A DNA stretch of 39,828 bases from Didymodactylos carnosus (lineage: Eukaryota; Rotifera; Eurotatoria; Philodinida; Philodinidae). The position numbers and the translations under genes were made by a program. The DNA lies in NCBI GenBank assembly GCA_905250885.1, contig CAJNOQ010000865.1, forward strand, positions 1 to 39,828, given 5' to 3'. Below are positions 1-10,609 of the stretch, one piece after another. Position 1 is the first letter of the stretch; each line of letters opens with the position of its first letter. Under the pieces are notes generated by a model. The model did no database searches, was not told where the DNA came from, and worked only from the letters and a program-made list of their open reading frames with translations.

Positions 1-205
1 TGGTCGATTTTGAAGAACGCACTTCATTCTACAAAACAAGACGCTTTCCAGGATTCTACGATATTCCTTCCAAATATTATAGGATAGACGAAAACAGAAA
101 AAACGGTAACGCACAGACGCTCCGGTAGCAGAGTTAGGCGTTTTTCATGCTCAGTCACAACCTAAACATTCATCCTGTTATAAAAATACAAGGTTAATCA
201 CATAC

Positions 206-1606
206 TTCCAACATTGCTTTCGGTGAAGGTAAGTCGCCCGATGCAAAAACAGCACAGTAAGTCTAAAAAGAAATGACAAAACTGTTACAAAAAGCAAAAA
301 TATTTAAGAGCAAAAACTCTTACCCGAAAATATTCAAATAATTGTGTGGAGGTTATTTGTTCTCCATTTATTTCTTTAACAAAATTAGTATTATCAGATC
401 GAAATATATCTGGTACAAGTTTGTTTAATTGATCTTTAAAATCTTTCTCAATATCTAAGCATAATCGTAAAACATATTTCTCATTATTCACAAAGAACAA
501 AAGATAATACCTTCTAATCTTCCATCAAAATCTCGTCTGTTTGTAACTTTCAATCCAGGATGTGGCATAAGAAAACAATTTACTTTTCTAAAACATTGTC
601 TTAAACGTGATCGAACTAATTCTAAATCACGATGTTGATTTGGACGAATCTAGGAGCAAAATAGCATTTAGTTATTAAGAAGAAAATAAAATAAAATAAA
701 TATAATCAAACATACAAGTAATCTTTGTGATAAAATTTCTTCTCCACCTTCGAAACCATAGGGTGTCTCATACTCGAATTGCCAATCACGCACCAAAAAT
801 GATAATTGCTAAATAAAAAAATGTCAGCATTAAGAATTTGATTTATTATCGTTTGAACTGGAAGAAAGGCGAAGCATACTTGAAATGGAGATGTTTGATA
901 AGCATCAATGGCTAATACTCCATATTCAGCAAAAAATGATAAATGTTGTAAATTATCTTCTTGCAAATTATGCATAATATTATAAACGGTTACACTACTA
1001 ACTAACAATGTTAATGCAAATATAAATGCATTTTCAAATACAGTTGAATTTGAATCAAATGTTCCTTGAGTGTCCATTAAAAGTACAGCAATCTAGATAA
1101 TAATAAAATACATTCGGCGATTTTCTATACAATTTTCACTAATAAACCCAGGTACCTCTTCACCACTCGGTAATGACATTAAAAATGGTTCACTCCACAT
1201 CAACATTCCTGTTGTATGTCTTCCAGCTCCACCACGCCAATCAAATCCTTTTAACGGTTCATTCTCTTTACCAATCCAGTCTTTAGCATCCTAATACAAA
1301 CAAAATTTCGTCAAAGATAATAAAAATACAAGACTTTACTTACTTTTGCTCGTAAATAACGTAGAAAAAAATCAAGTAAAAATGATTTGCCTTTTCGAAA
1401 ATCACCAGCTATCGACACGAGTGCTACCTAAAAAAGTTGATAATAAAATACAAAAATTCTTGTTCAAAACGAGATTTAACAACATACTTTCTTTCCATGT
1501 GCTTTGTGATGATATAAAATTTCTTTTAACTTTTTTTCATCGAGTACAAATTTATGATCCTCAGTGATTGTCACAATTTGAACGGGCCTCGGCTCCATAT
1601 GAAAAT
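206..1606 (-). CDS. ATL: Atlastin-like dynamin-family GTPase (partial, GTPase domain and start of middle domain)
   Basis: Atlastins are integral ER GTPases that tether and fuse ER tubules. Eight exons were read on the minus strand: 1488-1606, 1344-1427, 1156-1290, 880-1092, 716-808, 511-649, 324-454 and 206-262. They join in frame to about 323 residues. Visible marks are the P-loop GDFRKGKSF, the WRGG segment with the switch-I threonines (RHTTG), DTQGTFDS (G3), the atlastin/GBP G4 motif VRDW, MPHPGLKV, and a KEINGEQIT segment leading into LPSPKAMLE at the start of the helical middle domain. Introns are 55-80 bp. The N-terminal exon was not found upstream of 1606. The rest of the middle domain, the membrane hairpin and the C-terminal helix should lie beyond the left edge, because the last exon ends in a GTATG donor at 205. 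Confidence in the family is high; the paralogue type is unknown. Confidence 0.93.
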
Positions 1607-3354
1607 CTGGAAGAAAAATAGTGTTATTAAAATTTCAGGATCTTGATAGCAAAAAACGATCCTGTAAATTTAAAATCATGTCTCAGTTTAAAAAATAATT
1701 ATAACTAGTTTAACGATAAAAGAAAATGGCTTTTGGCATATCAGAACGTTGAGGATTAAGACACTCGCATTTAATATCTAAAAAATAATTCACTCTTTTG
1801 GTAATGTGAAATTGCTTCACAACTTTTGAACTTTAAAATAGAAGAAATCTCGCTATTCACAATCAGTATTCAAGGACCATATCACAAAAATAAGTTACGT
1901 AGTTCACATTCAGAGTAGTCATTGTCAATCTTTAATTACTCCGATTAAGGTAGGTATTCTTGTGCTACGGTCCCCAAATTTTCTTTTTATCGTAATAATT
2001 CGACTTTTAGCTTCTATTCTGGATCGGCTACTTGAGAACGAAACTTAAGTATACCGGTACGAAACAACAATTAAATTTGGTCAGAAGTCCATCGTTTTTG
2101 GTTCACGAATTAGGTTAAATCGCGTCACATTTATACTTCATATTTCAACTGTAAATATAAAAACTGGAATATATGCGCACATTTGTAGAACTACACGTTT
2201 TTGTTCGTTCTTTTTCGTTCTCCGTATTGTCTTTTAACCGTTTTCTGTCCATCCAAACGAAATGAGATAAAGTGTGGAGGAGTTGAAGTATCTATGCATT
2301 GAAGTTATTGAATAGAAGGGGAAGGGTCACTCTCTATAACGACAGACGAGTTACTCAATGAAAATGGATGTAAATCTTCAGTAGATTTACGAAACACCAA
2401 CTTTGCTAGTAGTGAGTCTTCGTTATTGCATGCAAATCATGTCATTCTCATCAAGACTCAAGTTTACTTTTCTGATGATTTTAGTTTTTGTGTACGCCTA
2501 TTCCATTTTCACAATTTAATTCACACAAAACATACATATTGTGTTTTAGATGAACAAAATAATTTTCAATGAAAGACAACAAGAGATCAACTTCTGCAAT
2601 ATTTGCCTGTGCTTATTTAAAACAACCGAAAACGATTCATGATCCTATTTGTTCAAACAATGTTAAAGAGCTAATGACAGGTCTCCATCAGTTTTGTTCT
2701 TGAACTTGAGACATTGAGTTAAGTATATAGATCGACGTAATTCTTTACGTCCGTATTATTACTGTCCGTATTATTTGACCATTGTTTTTCTATCAATTGT
2801 TTTCTAAAAAACTAACAATTTTCTTCTTCTCTAACAAATTGTTTTCATTGACACAAGTATTCTAGAGACTTGTACAGTTCTTTCAAAAATTATCACAAAA
2901 TCAGCCCGCTTTATTCTTATATTTTATTCAGTCTCGTTAAATTGATGACGATTTAGTTCTTTGAGTTGATTTTGAACTGTATGAGATAATTTCTACTCAG
3001 GTAGTTCACCGATTTTCGACGCACCAGATCAATTTTTTGGGAGTATAACCGAAAAAGCGAAAGAGATGAATGTATGGAATTCTTTTTACTTTTTCGTTTA
3101 CAATATCGTTTGTTAATTGTTTTTATTTAGTTACAACTATTTGTTTCTTATTTGTGTTTTAAACAAAACGCTTCCGACATTGGAAAGTAGTTGTTCTTGA
3201 TGAATGTACTGGTTGAAGTATCCTCATATAAGATATTTGTCGACCGAAATATTATTTTAAAACTAACAGAAAACTCATTTATTAATTACTTTAGCTGTTT
3301 CAAAATAAATGGCAAAAATATCCACTTCCAAAAAGTTTCTAACTAATTAACTCT
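1607..3354. other. Interval between atlastin and GST, no gene recognised
   Basis: AT-rich sequence upstream of the visible atlastin exons. It should contain the atlastin 5' exon and promoter, but no start exon could be defended. No conserved coding frame was seen on either strand. Confidence 0.5.
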
Positions 3355-3845
3355 CCTGCAAAAAACTTGTTTACTGGCGCTTATTCGGCACCAGTGTGCA
3401 CTACACTAGTGCCGAAAAGATTTTCAAGTTTCGCACTGATACGCACGCATCCGCGCGGATTGATACTTTTTCATAGGCAGAGATGTGCACCGGTGCCGAT
3501 ATATCATACTTTACCAGCATTCCTGAGCACCACTGCCAAATTTTATTTCAATCACCGTTTTTTGTTGACGTCCATCTATATAAACACCAAAGTATACTTG
3601 TAATGTAATGTACTTTAATTAATGGAAAATTAAGAAAATGCAACTAAAATAAAGAACTGACTAAATAAGTTTCAGGGTGGCACTGATTTTTACTAGTGTA
3701 GCACGTTTCTGGCATAAATATATCGGCACTGCCTGGCCCGCCAATCGGCACTTGCTGGGCACGAGTGCACACCGGTGCCAGGCAGTGCCAGTGACCGATA
3801 TGTGCATTGATTTTTACTAGTGCCGCACTAGAATTTTTTTGTAGG
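3355..3845. repeat. GC-richer palindrome-dense insertion (GGCAC / ACTAGT family), MITE-like
   Basis: About 490 bp of higher GC than its surroundings, with repeated GGCAC, GTGCC and ACTAGT words in both orientations. A 24-bp unit around GATTTTTACTAGTG occurs directly at 3681-3704 and 3805-3828. GGTGCCGATATAT at 3491-3503 is inverted at about 3717-3729. GTGCACCGGTGCC at 3485 recurs as GTGCACACCGGTGCC at 3765. The ends carry a short inverted match, CCTGCAAAAAA at 3355 and its complement TTTTTTGTAGG ending at 3845. No transposase is encoded. The open frames inside look like by-products of the palindromes. This is probably a non-autonomous mobile element; the class was not determined and no target duplication was confirmed. 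Confidence 0.6.
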
Positions 3846-4341
3846 ATCAGATTTTTGTTCATTTTTAGTTCGGAATATATCGTATGAATGATTAATAATT
3901 ATTTAAACGATAATGAACTGAAATAAACAAAAAATTGAAAAAATTTACTAGTGAATAGTTTTTTACCATATCTAGCAACATTTTTAGTGCATTAAAGAGA
4001 AAGTAACTTTTCAATTACAGGAATTTTGCAATAATAAGTGACTAATTTTTTGAAAATGTGTATTGTGAAACTCAATGTGAGTTATTTATAGATCGTGACT
4101 TAGATAGAGTAACATATCCATTTCAGATTATAAATAAGGATTGTGAGGTTATTGAATTCAAAAAGCTGCCTTTTTTAGGAACAAGGATCAGATAAAACTA
4201 GAGATCCTTTTTTTTTGTTTAAAAATAACTTAAATAACAAACATGACAAATACAACAAAAAACGTGAAACATCTAATATTCCATATCTGTGATCTAAACA
4301 TCTAATATAAGTGTCTGTGTAGAAGAATTGTACAATGATCC

Positions 4342-5509
4342 CTATTCAAAATCATACACTGGCTTTCCATCTTTATAGCTTTGCATAAATTTTCTCATAA
4401 TATCTTCCGGCACTTTACATTCTTTCACAGCTTTAACATTTTCCATGGATTTTATCCATGAAGCTAATTTTGGAAATTGATTCGAATCGAGTGTAAAACC
4501 AGCATCTGCCAATAGAGGAAGTCTTTCGAACCAAGGCCACATCATGTAGTCAACCATAGCAGGCTGTGCACCTAAATAAAAGACGTTACAATAAAGTTTT
4601 ATATGTGAGCAAAAGTTACTTCGGAACTTTTCATTTCTAATATTATGTAAAAGTTCGACTTTTTGCTGATTTAAACAAGGCAAACAAAAGAAATCAGAAA
4701 AGAAAATCAAACTTACCGCCAAAAAACTTTTCTTCTAATGAATTTTCGTACGAAGACAAATGTTTCTTCATACCATCAATAGCTGCTTTATCTTCAGAAT
4801 GAGCTATTTTGTAGAATGCTGTTATCAACTAAAAAGCAGTACACATAACCAGGGGTGTTCTTAAAACAACGGTATAAGATAGTCTGGGCTCTGTTTACAG
4901 TTTAACTGAAATTGACTCGTGTAGACTTCTTGAAAGCTTGAAATTTGAAAAATACTTTTGTGCTCTTGTAGATCTCAATAATGCTATTATTACGATAGAA
5001 AACAAGAAACACTTATTTATTTACATTGCTGACTCGTTCAGTAAGAACACGTTGTTTAGCTTTGTGATATGGATCAAGAGGATGTAAATGATGCTCGGGA
5101 TAAAATTCATCAAGATAATCTGAGACAACGAAGGATTCTGGAATGAATTTTGTTTGTTTATCGGCTATCCACTCCAAAGCAGGAACTTGCCCAGGTGGAT
5201 TCTTCGCTAAATACCATTCCGGTTTATTCACAAGATCAACGTTAACTTCTTCATATCTAAAGTACAATAGTTGAAAACAATCATTCTTCATCGAATCAAA
5301 CGTCAATCAGTTCTTACGGTATTCCTTTAGCTGCTAGAACTAATTTTGCCCGATGTACAAATGGACAAAATCTCATACCATATAAACGTAATTGATTTTC
5401 TTTTAATGGTGGACACTCAGATCCTGAAAAAGACAGCAAAAATTAAATATTCTTACGGATGTACATGGTGGTAATATGAACCTGATTTCAAATGTTTTGA
5501 AACAACCAT
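4342..5509 (-). CDS. GSTO: Glutathione S-transferase, omega class
   Basis: Cytosolic omega-class GSTs use a catalytic cysteine for thiol transfer and dehydroascorbate reduction with glutathione. Five exons, 5482-5509, 5318-5423, 5025-5256, 4717-4828 and 4342-4571, join without frame errors to 235 residues, close to the family's usual 240. The thioredoxin-fold domain contains RFCPF with the expected active-site cysteine (about Cys29) in place of the Tyr/Ser of other classes. The glutathione-site segments [10 protein letters not shown] and [11 protein letters not shown] follow. The helical C-terminal domain includes [13 protein letters not shown], an omega signature, and the protein ends KPVYDFE. 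The start is the ATG at 5509, on a 28-nt first exon. A TTTTAG acceptor lies about 22 nt upstream of that ATG, so a 5' splice (cis or spliced leader) is possible. Nothing in the gene appears damaged. Confidence 0.95.
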
Positions 5510-6610
5510 TGCAAAAGAAGAAAAAGACCTAAAATTACTAATGTAGTTTGGTTTATAGTTTAGTCAACTTTGAAAATTAGACGTTTTCTTACCTCACATA
5601 TATACTCTTACAAGGCACAAGAAAAATATGCGATATCAGCATGAGTCTATGAAAATCTTTGTTCCGTTTTTTTTCGTTCTCTATTCATTCATCTATATAT
5701 AAACGCTTGTCGAATTTCTTATCAATCTTCTGTCAAGATTCTTTGTTCTTGTGAATTCAGTCAAGATTCTTAGATTTTTTTTCTCTTTTTACGCTATATT
5801 GATCTATGACATAATCATCTATTTGTTTTGTAAACTTTTATTTTTATCTATACGGGAAATTATAAATTAGTTCAAGCAAAATTTCGATTTTCAACAAGAT
5901 TCTAGTCGAGGGACCGATTAGTGATCCACAATTTATTTTTTAGTTAACTGTTAGTTTATTCCACAATTGTATTCGATGGGGTCCTGCCGATATAGTGTAT
6001 TGCTACTATACCATTGTTTATTCAAATTTTAGAGGAAACAGGCTTCGCTTAGAATCACAGAATATATAGATAGTTTTGAATATATAAGAAATAGGTCAAA
6101 ATTAGAAATCGACAGAATTTTCCTTGGTATTTATTTTTGTAATTTTAGTCAAAAAAACTTATGTAAACTATTTTACAAAGTTCTTTATCTGAAAATACTA
6201 TACAAGAAACTTGCAACAAGGACAATAAGAAAGTAATAGTAGTAAGCCAAAAAGTGGCGGTAAAAGGAAACAAGTTGGGATGTCGACAGAATCTATGTAA
6301 GTTGAAGTCAAATAATAAATCTTCTTTTTCTTCTTCTTCTTTTCTTTTTCTTTCTTCGATTCTATCGAAGAATAAAAAGAATTCTATTAGTACTTGAATG
6401 ACATTTTTAAAAAAATTAGCATCGTATAAATATATTTTTGAAAATTTTTCTAAGTCCAAAACACATTTTTCTACCACTTATGGAGCTGCCGGAGTCTAAT
6501 CTGACCTTTTGTTTGAAAAAAGAACGTGCAACTACCGATCTTCGCTATACATAGAATATTCTCCAGTTTCCAGAAGTTTTCTACTGTAGTTCTTTAGATC
6601 ACGCGGCTCA
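5510..6610. other. AT-rich interval upstream of GST, nothing recognised
   Basis: This should hold the GST promoter. A CTTCTT-rich tract at about 6320-6358 is the only visible low-complexity feature. No coding signal was seen. Confidence 0.5.
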
Positions 6611-6700
6611 CACAGAGCTGGGCAGCTCCGGCTAAGTACAACTCCAACTCTGACAAAAAGACCCTCAACTCCGCAATTGAGTTGCCCAGCTCTGGGGCAC
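6611..6700. repeat. Short inverted repeat built on AGAGCTGGGCAACTC
   Basis: CAGAGCTGGGCAGCTC at about 6613-6628 is mirrored by GAGTTGCCCAGCTCTG at about 6680-6695, with a 50-bp loop that itself contains inverted CAACTCC/GGAGTTG-like words. A related GGAGCTGCCGGAG word lies at about 6481. This looks like a small hairpin or a fragment of a palindromic mobile element. Confidence 0.6.
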
Positions 6701-7145
6701 ATTTTGCGTAAAAATGTCACCAAATAAAAAGAAAGAAACAAAACTCCCTGCAAAAACGCATAGTGTCTGCTTCTCGAAACAACTTGGATTCTTTTGAATT
6801 CTTGTAATGAGCATAGCTTTCATTTTCTTACAAGATTCAATTTCTGTAAAATTCAATAAAGATGAATTCCTTTCTTATTGGAAAAACAAATTTTCATATA
6901 AGTGTTTATTTTCACTTACACAGGATAAGATTCACAAAAAAATAAACATCAACAAACCAAATGAACTTTGCGACACTCAAGCTAATAATTTCACAATAAT
7001 AAGTTTTTATAATTATCACAATCAAGTAAAGAAAATAAAAGCATAAGAGTTTCACAAACACAGCAGTGGTAAACTTCTGTCGCACAAATAAATTGTCAAA
7101 AGAGCTGCAAACTTGTACAACATTATCTGTTTTTAAAAAGTAAAT

Positions 7146-7208
7146 TATATATATATAAATTCTAAATTATATATATAGCATAATTATATAGTAAATTATA
7201 TATATAGC
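7146..7208. repeat. Degenerate AT tandem repeat
   Basis: Three imperfect copies of an AAATTATATATATAGCA-like unit. It lies directly before the fold-back element. Confidence 0.7.
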
Positions 7209-7247
7209 AAACAAATTAAATATTTTTCGAATGTACGGAGTACTTCC

Positions 7248-7502
7248 GGCACACGTTAGCGAGCGACACTGGGTACTTTTACACTTTAAGTAAACTACCG
7301 TCCGGCATCTTGGAAGATGGCGGAATCCATGTAATACAAATGGTAAACTATGGAATAATCAGAAAACGCTGGAGAGGTTGTTTGGTTCGCTGTGGTGCCG
7401 CGACAGCTGTCGAAAGTAGCACGGTAACCTAAACAGCCTCTACAGCGTTTTCTGATGGCGGACGGTAGTGTCCTTGAAGTGTAAAAGTACCCGACATTGT
7501 GC
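7248..7502. mobile_element. Fold-back element, about 255 bp, near-full-length inverted repeat
   Basis: The two halves are reverse complements of each other. GGGTACTTTTACACTT at 7271-7286 matches the complement of the segment at 7477-7492, followed on both arms by CTACCGTCCG and then AGAAAACGCTG. The centre is a GACAGCTGTCG palindrome near 7402-7412. The left arm carries about 50 extra bp (about 7305-7358), itself containing small hairpins (CATCTTGGAAGATG; TCCAT...ATGGA). The outer ends share GCACA. There is no coding capacity. This is typical of a fold-back MITE or a snap-back non-autonomous DNA transposon; the superfamily is unknown. Confidence 0.8.
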
Positions 7503-8318
7503 TTACTTATTGTTCCCTGAATTGAAGAATCCAATAATAATATGAATGATTTAATTTCCCTATGTCCCGATTTTGTCTAAAAACCGATGCTTAATGATTT
7601 TCTCTTTTGTCTTTTTAGTGTTCTTGTCTGATACATAACATAACTTATAAATCAAACTTAAAGTAGCCTTCGGTTTTTCTCTGTCTTAGACCACATTTCT
7701 AATTGATATCGATGTTATCCTGATCGGATACCTATTGGTCTCTTGTCGTTAATTAACATGCATGATCATTGATCATGTTGACTTGAAAATAAAAGTCATA
7801 ATTCCCACAAGGAAATGAACGAATTGTCTTGATCACAGTGGGAGAGAGAATGAAATAGCCTTTGGGTGACTAATTGAATGGTCGTGCTTTAACGTGGCAT
7901 AAGCTTCCAAAAGTTTGATTTAGTATTAACGGCAAACCATGCGGGTCGATTAGCTTAGGTCGAACGATCCAAAAATCACCAGAATCACTGAAGTATTTAT
8001 CATTACATGTAGAGAAAACTTTAGATTAAGATACTGTGCTTCTATAATGATTGAAAAACAAGATGTATGATGGATGAGCTTGAAAAATTTAGCTAAGAAT
8101 CTTATCATAAATTTTTTATTAAATCTGCTTCTTGAAAGAAAACAAGAACAAATTCTGTTTCTGGACAGAAAAACGCTGGGAATAAAATAGACATTGACAA
8201 AAGAAGGGCTATTTTATTCTATATTAAAATCGCAAATTAAATTTCAACTTCTGTTGCCTACCGAATTCTTTGAATAGCGTCGGTTATAGATCGAACGATT
8301 TGGGTGTGTGATAATGAA
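7503..8318. other. Interval with nothing recognised
   Basis: AT-rich, no conserved frame on either strand and no repeat structure noted. Confidence 0.4.
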
Positions 8319-8605
8319 ATGGCACCCAACCCAAACAGGGTTGGAACAGTGCGAGGACGTTATGAAGATTCCGCAGTTCGAAAACTCAATTTTTTAGTAT
8401 TAAGAAACCAAGTCAAAACAAAAATTATTTGATATCTGTTGGTTGCCGTTCTCAGCGAACTGCTGCTACTGATTGCATTGACCATATGAAGTTACAAGTT
8501 AATACTATCCGTACTAAGTCTACTATTAAGTATGAGTCTTTTTTTGTAGATGACCTGAAGAAGACAAATCTGTTTTGCAGGTTACTCATAATTATAACTT
8601 CATGA
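8319..8605 (+). pseudogene. Unidentified coding remnant with a frame change
   Basis: Two overlapping plus-strand frames have protein-like composition. The first starts at the ATG at 8319 (MAPNPNRVGTVRG) and stops at 8432 after 37 codons. The second is open from 8366 to 8605 (79 codons, including SQRTAATDCIDHM and YESFFVDDLKKTN). The change from one frame to the other near 8420 looks like a frameshift, although a small intron cannot be ruled out. The second frame runs into the left end of the inverted-repeat element at 8574. The family was not recognised, and the call rests only on open length and residue content. Confidence 0.3.
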
Positions 8606-9021
8606 CTAATATAAAATGTCTTTACTCAGACCCGCCGTTACTGAGGTGTGAGAAATTTTTTGGAAAAACTGGGTTTTGTTGATTATTCCGAAGGAAAGAT
8701 TGTAATTTTGTTACTAGGTAGCTATAACTTTGTACTTAAATTCTCGACAACTATTGGCACTGAGGTTGCTACCATGGATGGAGAGCGTGCGCAAATTTTG
8801 GACGCTTTCCATGTTTAATCGTGACAGACTTCGGGTTCTTTTTCACGATTTCCACTAGTGAGGACGAAGTTCGCACGAACAGACATATAGAAACAAGTCT
8901 CCATACTAGAGCGATTTATGGTTATTTTATAAACAATGTCTCCTATTCCACTGACGGAGCGGGCCTGAGCAGAGATATTTTATATTAGTCATAAAGTTAT
9001 GGTTATAAGTAATCTACAAAA
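8574..9021. mobile_element. Non-autonomous DNA transposon-like element with about 65-bp terminal inverted repeats
   Basis: The left end, from about 8574 (TTTTGCAGGTTACT...), and the right end, to about 9021, are inverted copies with scattered substitutions over about 65 bp. Both contain ATGACTAATATAAAAT and CTCAG-CCCGC blocks. The about 320-bp interior holds an open plus-strand frame of about 57 codons (start about 8648, including FLEKLGFVDYSEGK and TMDGERAQILDAF) that matches no transposase I know. The interior may therefore be captured host sequence or a remnant. Target-site duplication could not be assigned confidently because the TIR boundary is AT-rich. Confidence 0.75.
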
Positions 9022-9329
9022 AAAAGTTTTAACGTACTGGGGGTGATAGTGGGTGGACCATCCCCCTGCTTTCAGAAAAAATTCTGTTTTATGGCGGAAC
9101 AAATTTTTTCATGTGTTCTTATGATGAAGGACGCACGCGAAAGATCAATCAAGTAAGCAAGGGAAAAATTACAGTTACGTGCGCGTCTCACTTGGGACTG
9201 TCTCTGAAGCGTCAGACGTGAACCTGGCCCCAAAACGGTTTTCTTTTGTTCTTCACAAACAACGTTGTTTTTTGGACGAATATATAAATAATAAACTTCT
9301 TTTGATAGCACTACCTCTCTGCTCTTGGA

Positions 9330-10066
9330 ACCGACCGACCACTGGTTAAGTTCGGTTGAAGTTTTCAATCGACCGGTTAACACCGGTTTTTCAGCACTTT
9401 CACTACACATCAAAAGACCAGCTGATGCCGGTTTCGAACCACAAGCGAAATATGAATACTGTCGAACAAAAGTTCGAGATGTCAATTGGAGTCGCCCCAG
9501 CAGAGATGAAAAAAGGCAGTAGATCCCAAAAATGATTTATTAATTCATTTTACATTTGTCAGATTGATGTGTATATATATATATATAACAGTTATTATGC
9601 AATGATAATCAGACGTTAACGATGATTTATTATGTGATTCTTCACGTATTCTTTCAAATAGTTGTTTTATCATGCTAAAACAGATAGGATGATTAAATTA
9701 AATAAATAGCAAGGATTTTATTCTGCTCGAATCAACCTTCGTAGTCTCCGGTTTCATGAACACACGCTCTCTTGACTTTCGATGGCTGATGTGTGTTATT
9801 TATTTCACATTCTAACTAAAGAGACTACTAGAAAAAAACTTTTCGTATTGTGTTGAACTTCGTACTCAATGCTCATTTTCACGTTCATGCTAAAATACCT
9901 AAATCCGATAGGTTTTGAAGATAAACAAGCTTAGCTTTCTAAAAAAACATCGATTTTCACAATATCAGATGTGATATAGAATCGACCGGTTTTTTACCGG
10001 TTGGCGTACGCATTCAAACCACCGGTAAACCGGCCGTTCCGGTTGGAAAAAATGCAACCGGTTCCA
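9330..10066. repeat. Two clusters of the palindrome ACCGGT
   Basis: ACCGGT occurs at 9372 and 9382, then again at 9985, 9996, 10021 and 10057. Related CCGGCCG and CCGGTT words lie between them. Both clusters begin with the same AATCGACCGGTT sequence in direct orientation. The word is rare elsewhere in this roughly 30% GC window. Spacing is irregular, so this is not a satellite. It may be a palindrome-rich mobile element similar in style to the one at 3355-3845. Confidence 0.55.
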
Positions 10067-10364
10067 ACACTGATGCAAGGTACGCCTCTGTCTCTAGAGA
10101 TAAGACAGCAAGCTTGTCTTTAGATAGCAGAAAAAACAAAAAGTTGCACTAATCAGTCAGAATAAAAACCCAAAGATTTTCGCTAATTAAACTTGCTTCA
10201 CCAATTCAAGTAGACAGATGTGATAGCTGGCAGTACTGGTGTTTATTATTTTAATAATTACTTTTAAATGACTTGATATTTATGATAAAATGTCGAAAAA
10301 TGTTAAAAACAATAAACTGCACTTTGGGAAATAAATAAACATATATTCGACCTTGTCGTAGATT

Positions 10365-10606
10365 ATGCCTCGGTTGTCTATGATAGAACGTTTAAAAAGC
10401 TCTTTACATAAGGCTGATGTGATATCAGCGTTTCGATATATGGCTATAGAAAACCTGAACTACAGGAGATGAAAAAACGCTTCCAGCACAACTTTTTCAT
10501 TACTCATCGTGATCCATTTGTGCTGAAAACTCATGGCGCTAAGATAAACCGCTCTCTAAATATCCACAAGAGGGATGTGGGGAGGAGGGGAGTGTCTGTG
10601 AATTAA
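10365..10606 (+). pseudogene. Unidentified coding remnant, two frames
   Basis: An ATG frame at 10365-10472 (35 codons, MPRLSMIERLKSSLHKADV) overlaps a second plus-strand frame open at 10418-10606 (62 codons, containing GYRKPELQEMKKRF and THRDPFVLKTHGAK). Both have ordinary protein composition in a noncoding background and suggest a shifted, decayed gene. No family was recognised. Chance cannot be excluded at this length. Confidence 0.28.
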
Positions 10607-10609
10607 AAT

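Noticed and set aside
9072-9485. 137-codon minus-strand frame opposite a 65-codon plus-strand frame at 9325-9522
   Set aside because: It overlaps the ACCGGT palindromes, shows no family motif, has open frames on both strands as expected for a GC-richer patch, and lacks convincing residue periodicity. Not called as a gene.
10571-10600. GATGTGGGGAGGAGGGG, similar to the bdelloid telomeric unit TGTGGG
   Set aside because: Only one near-copy with no tandem array, so it is not an interstitial telomere.
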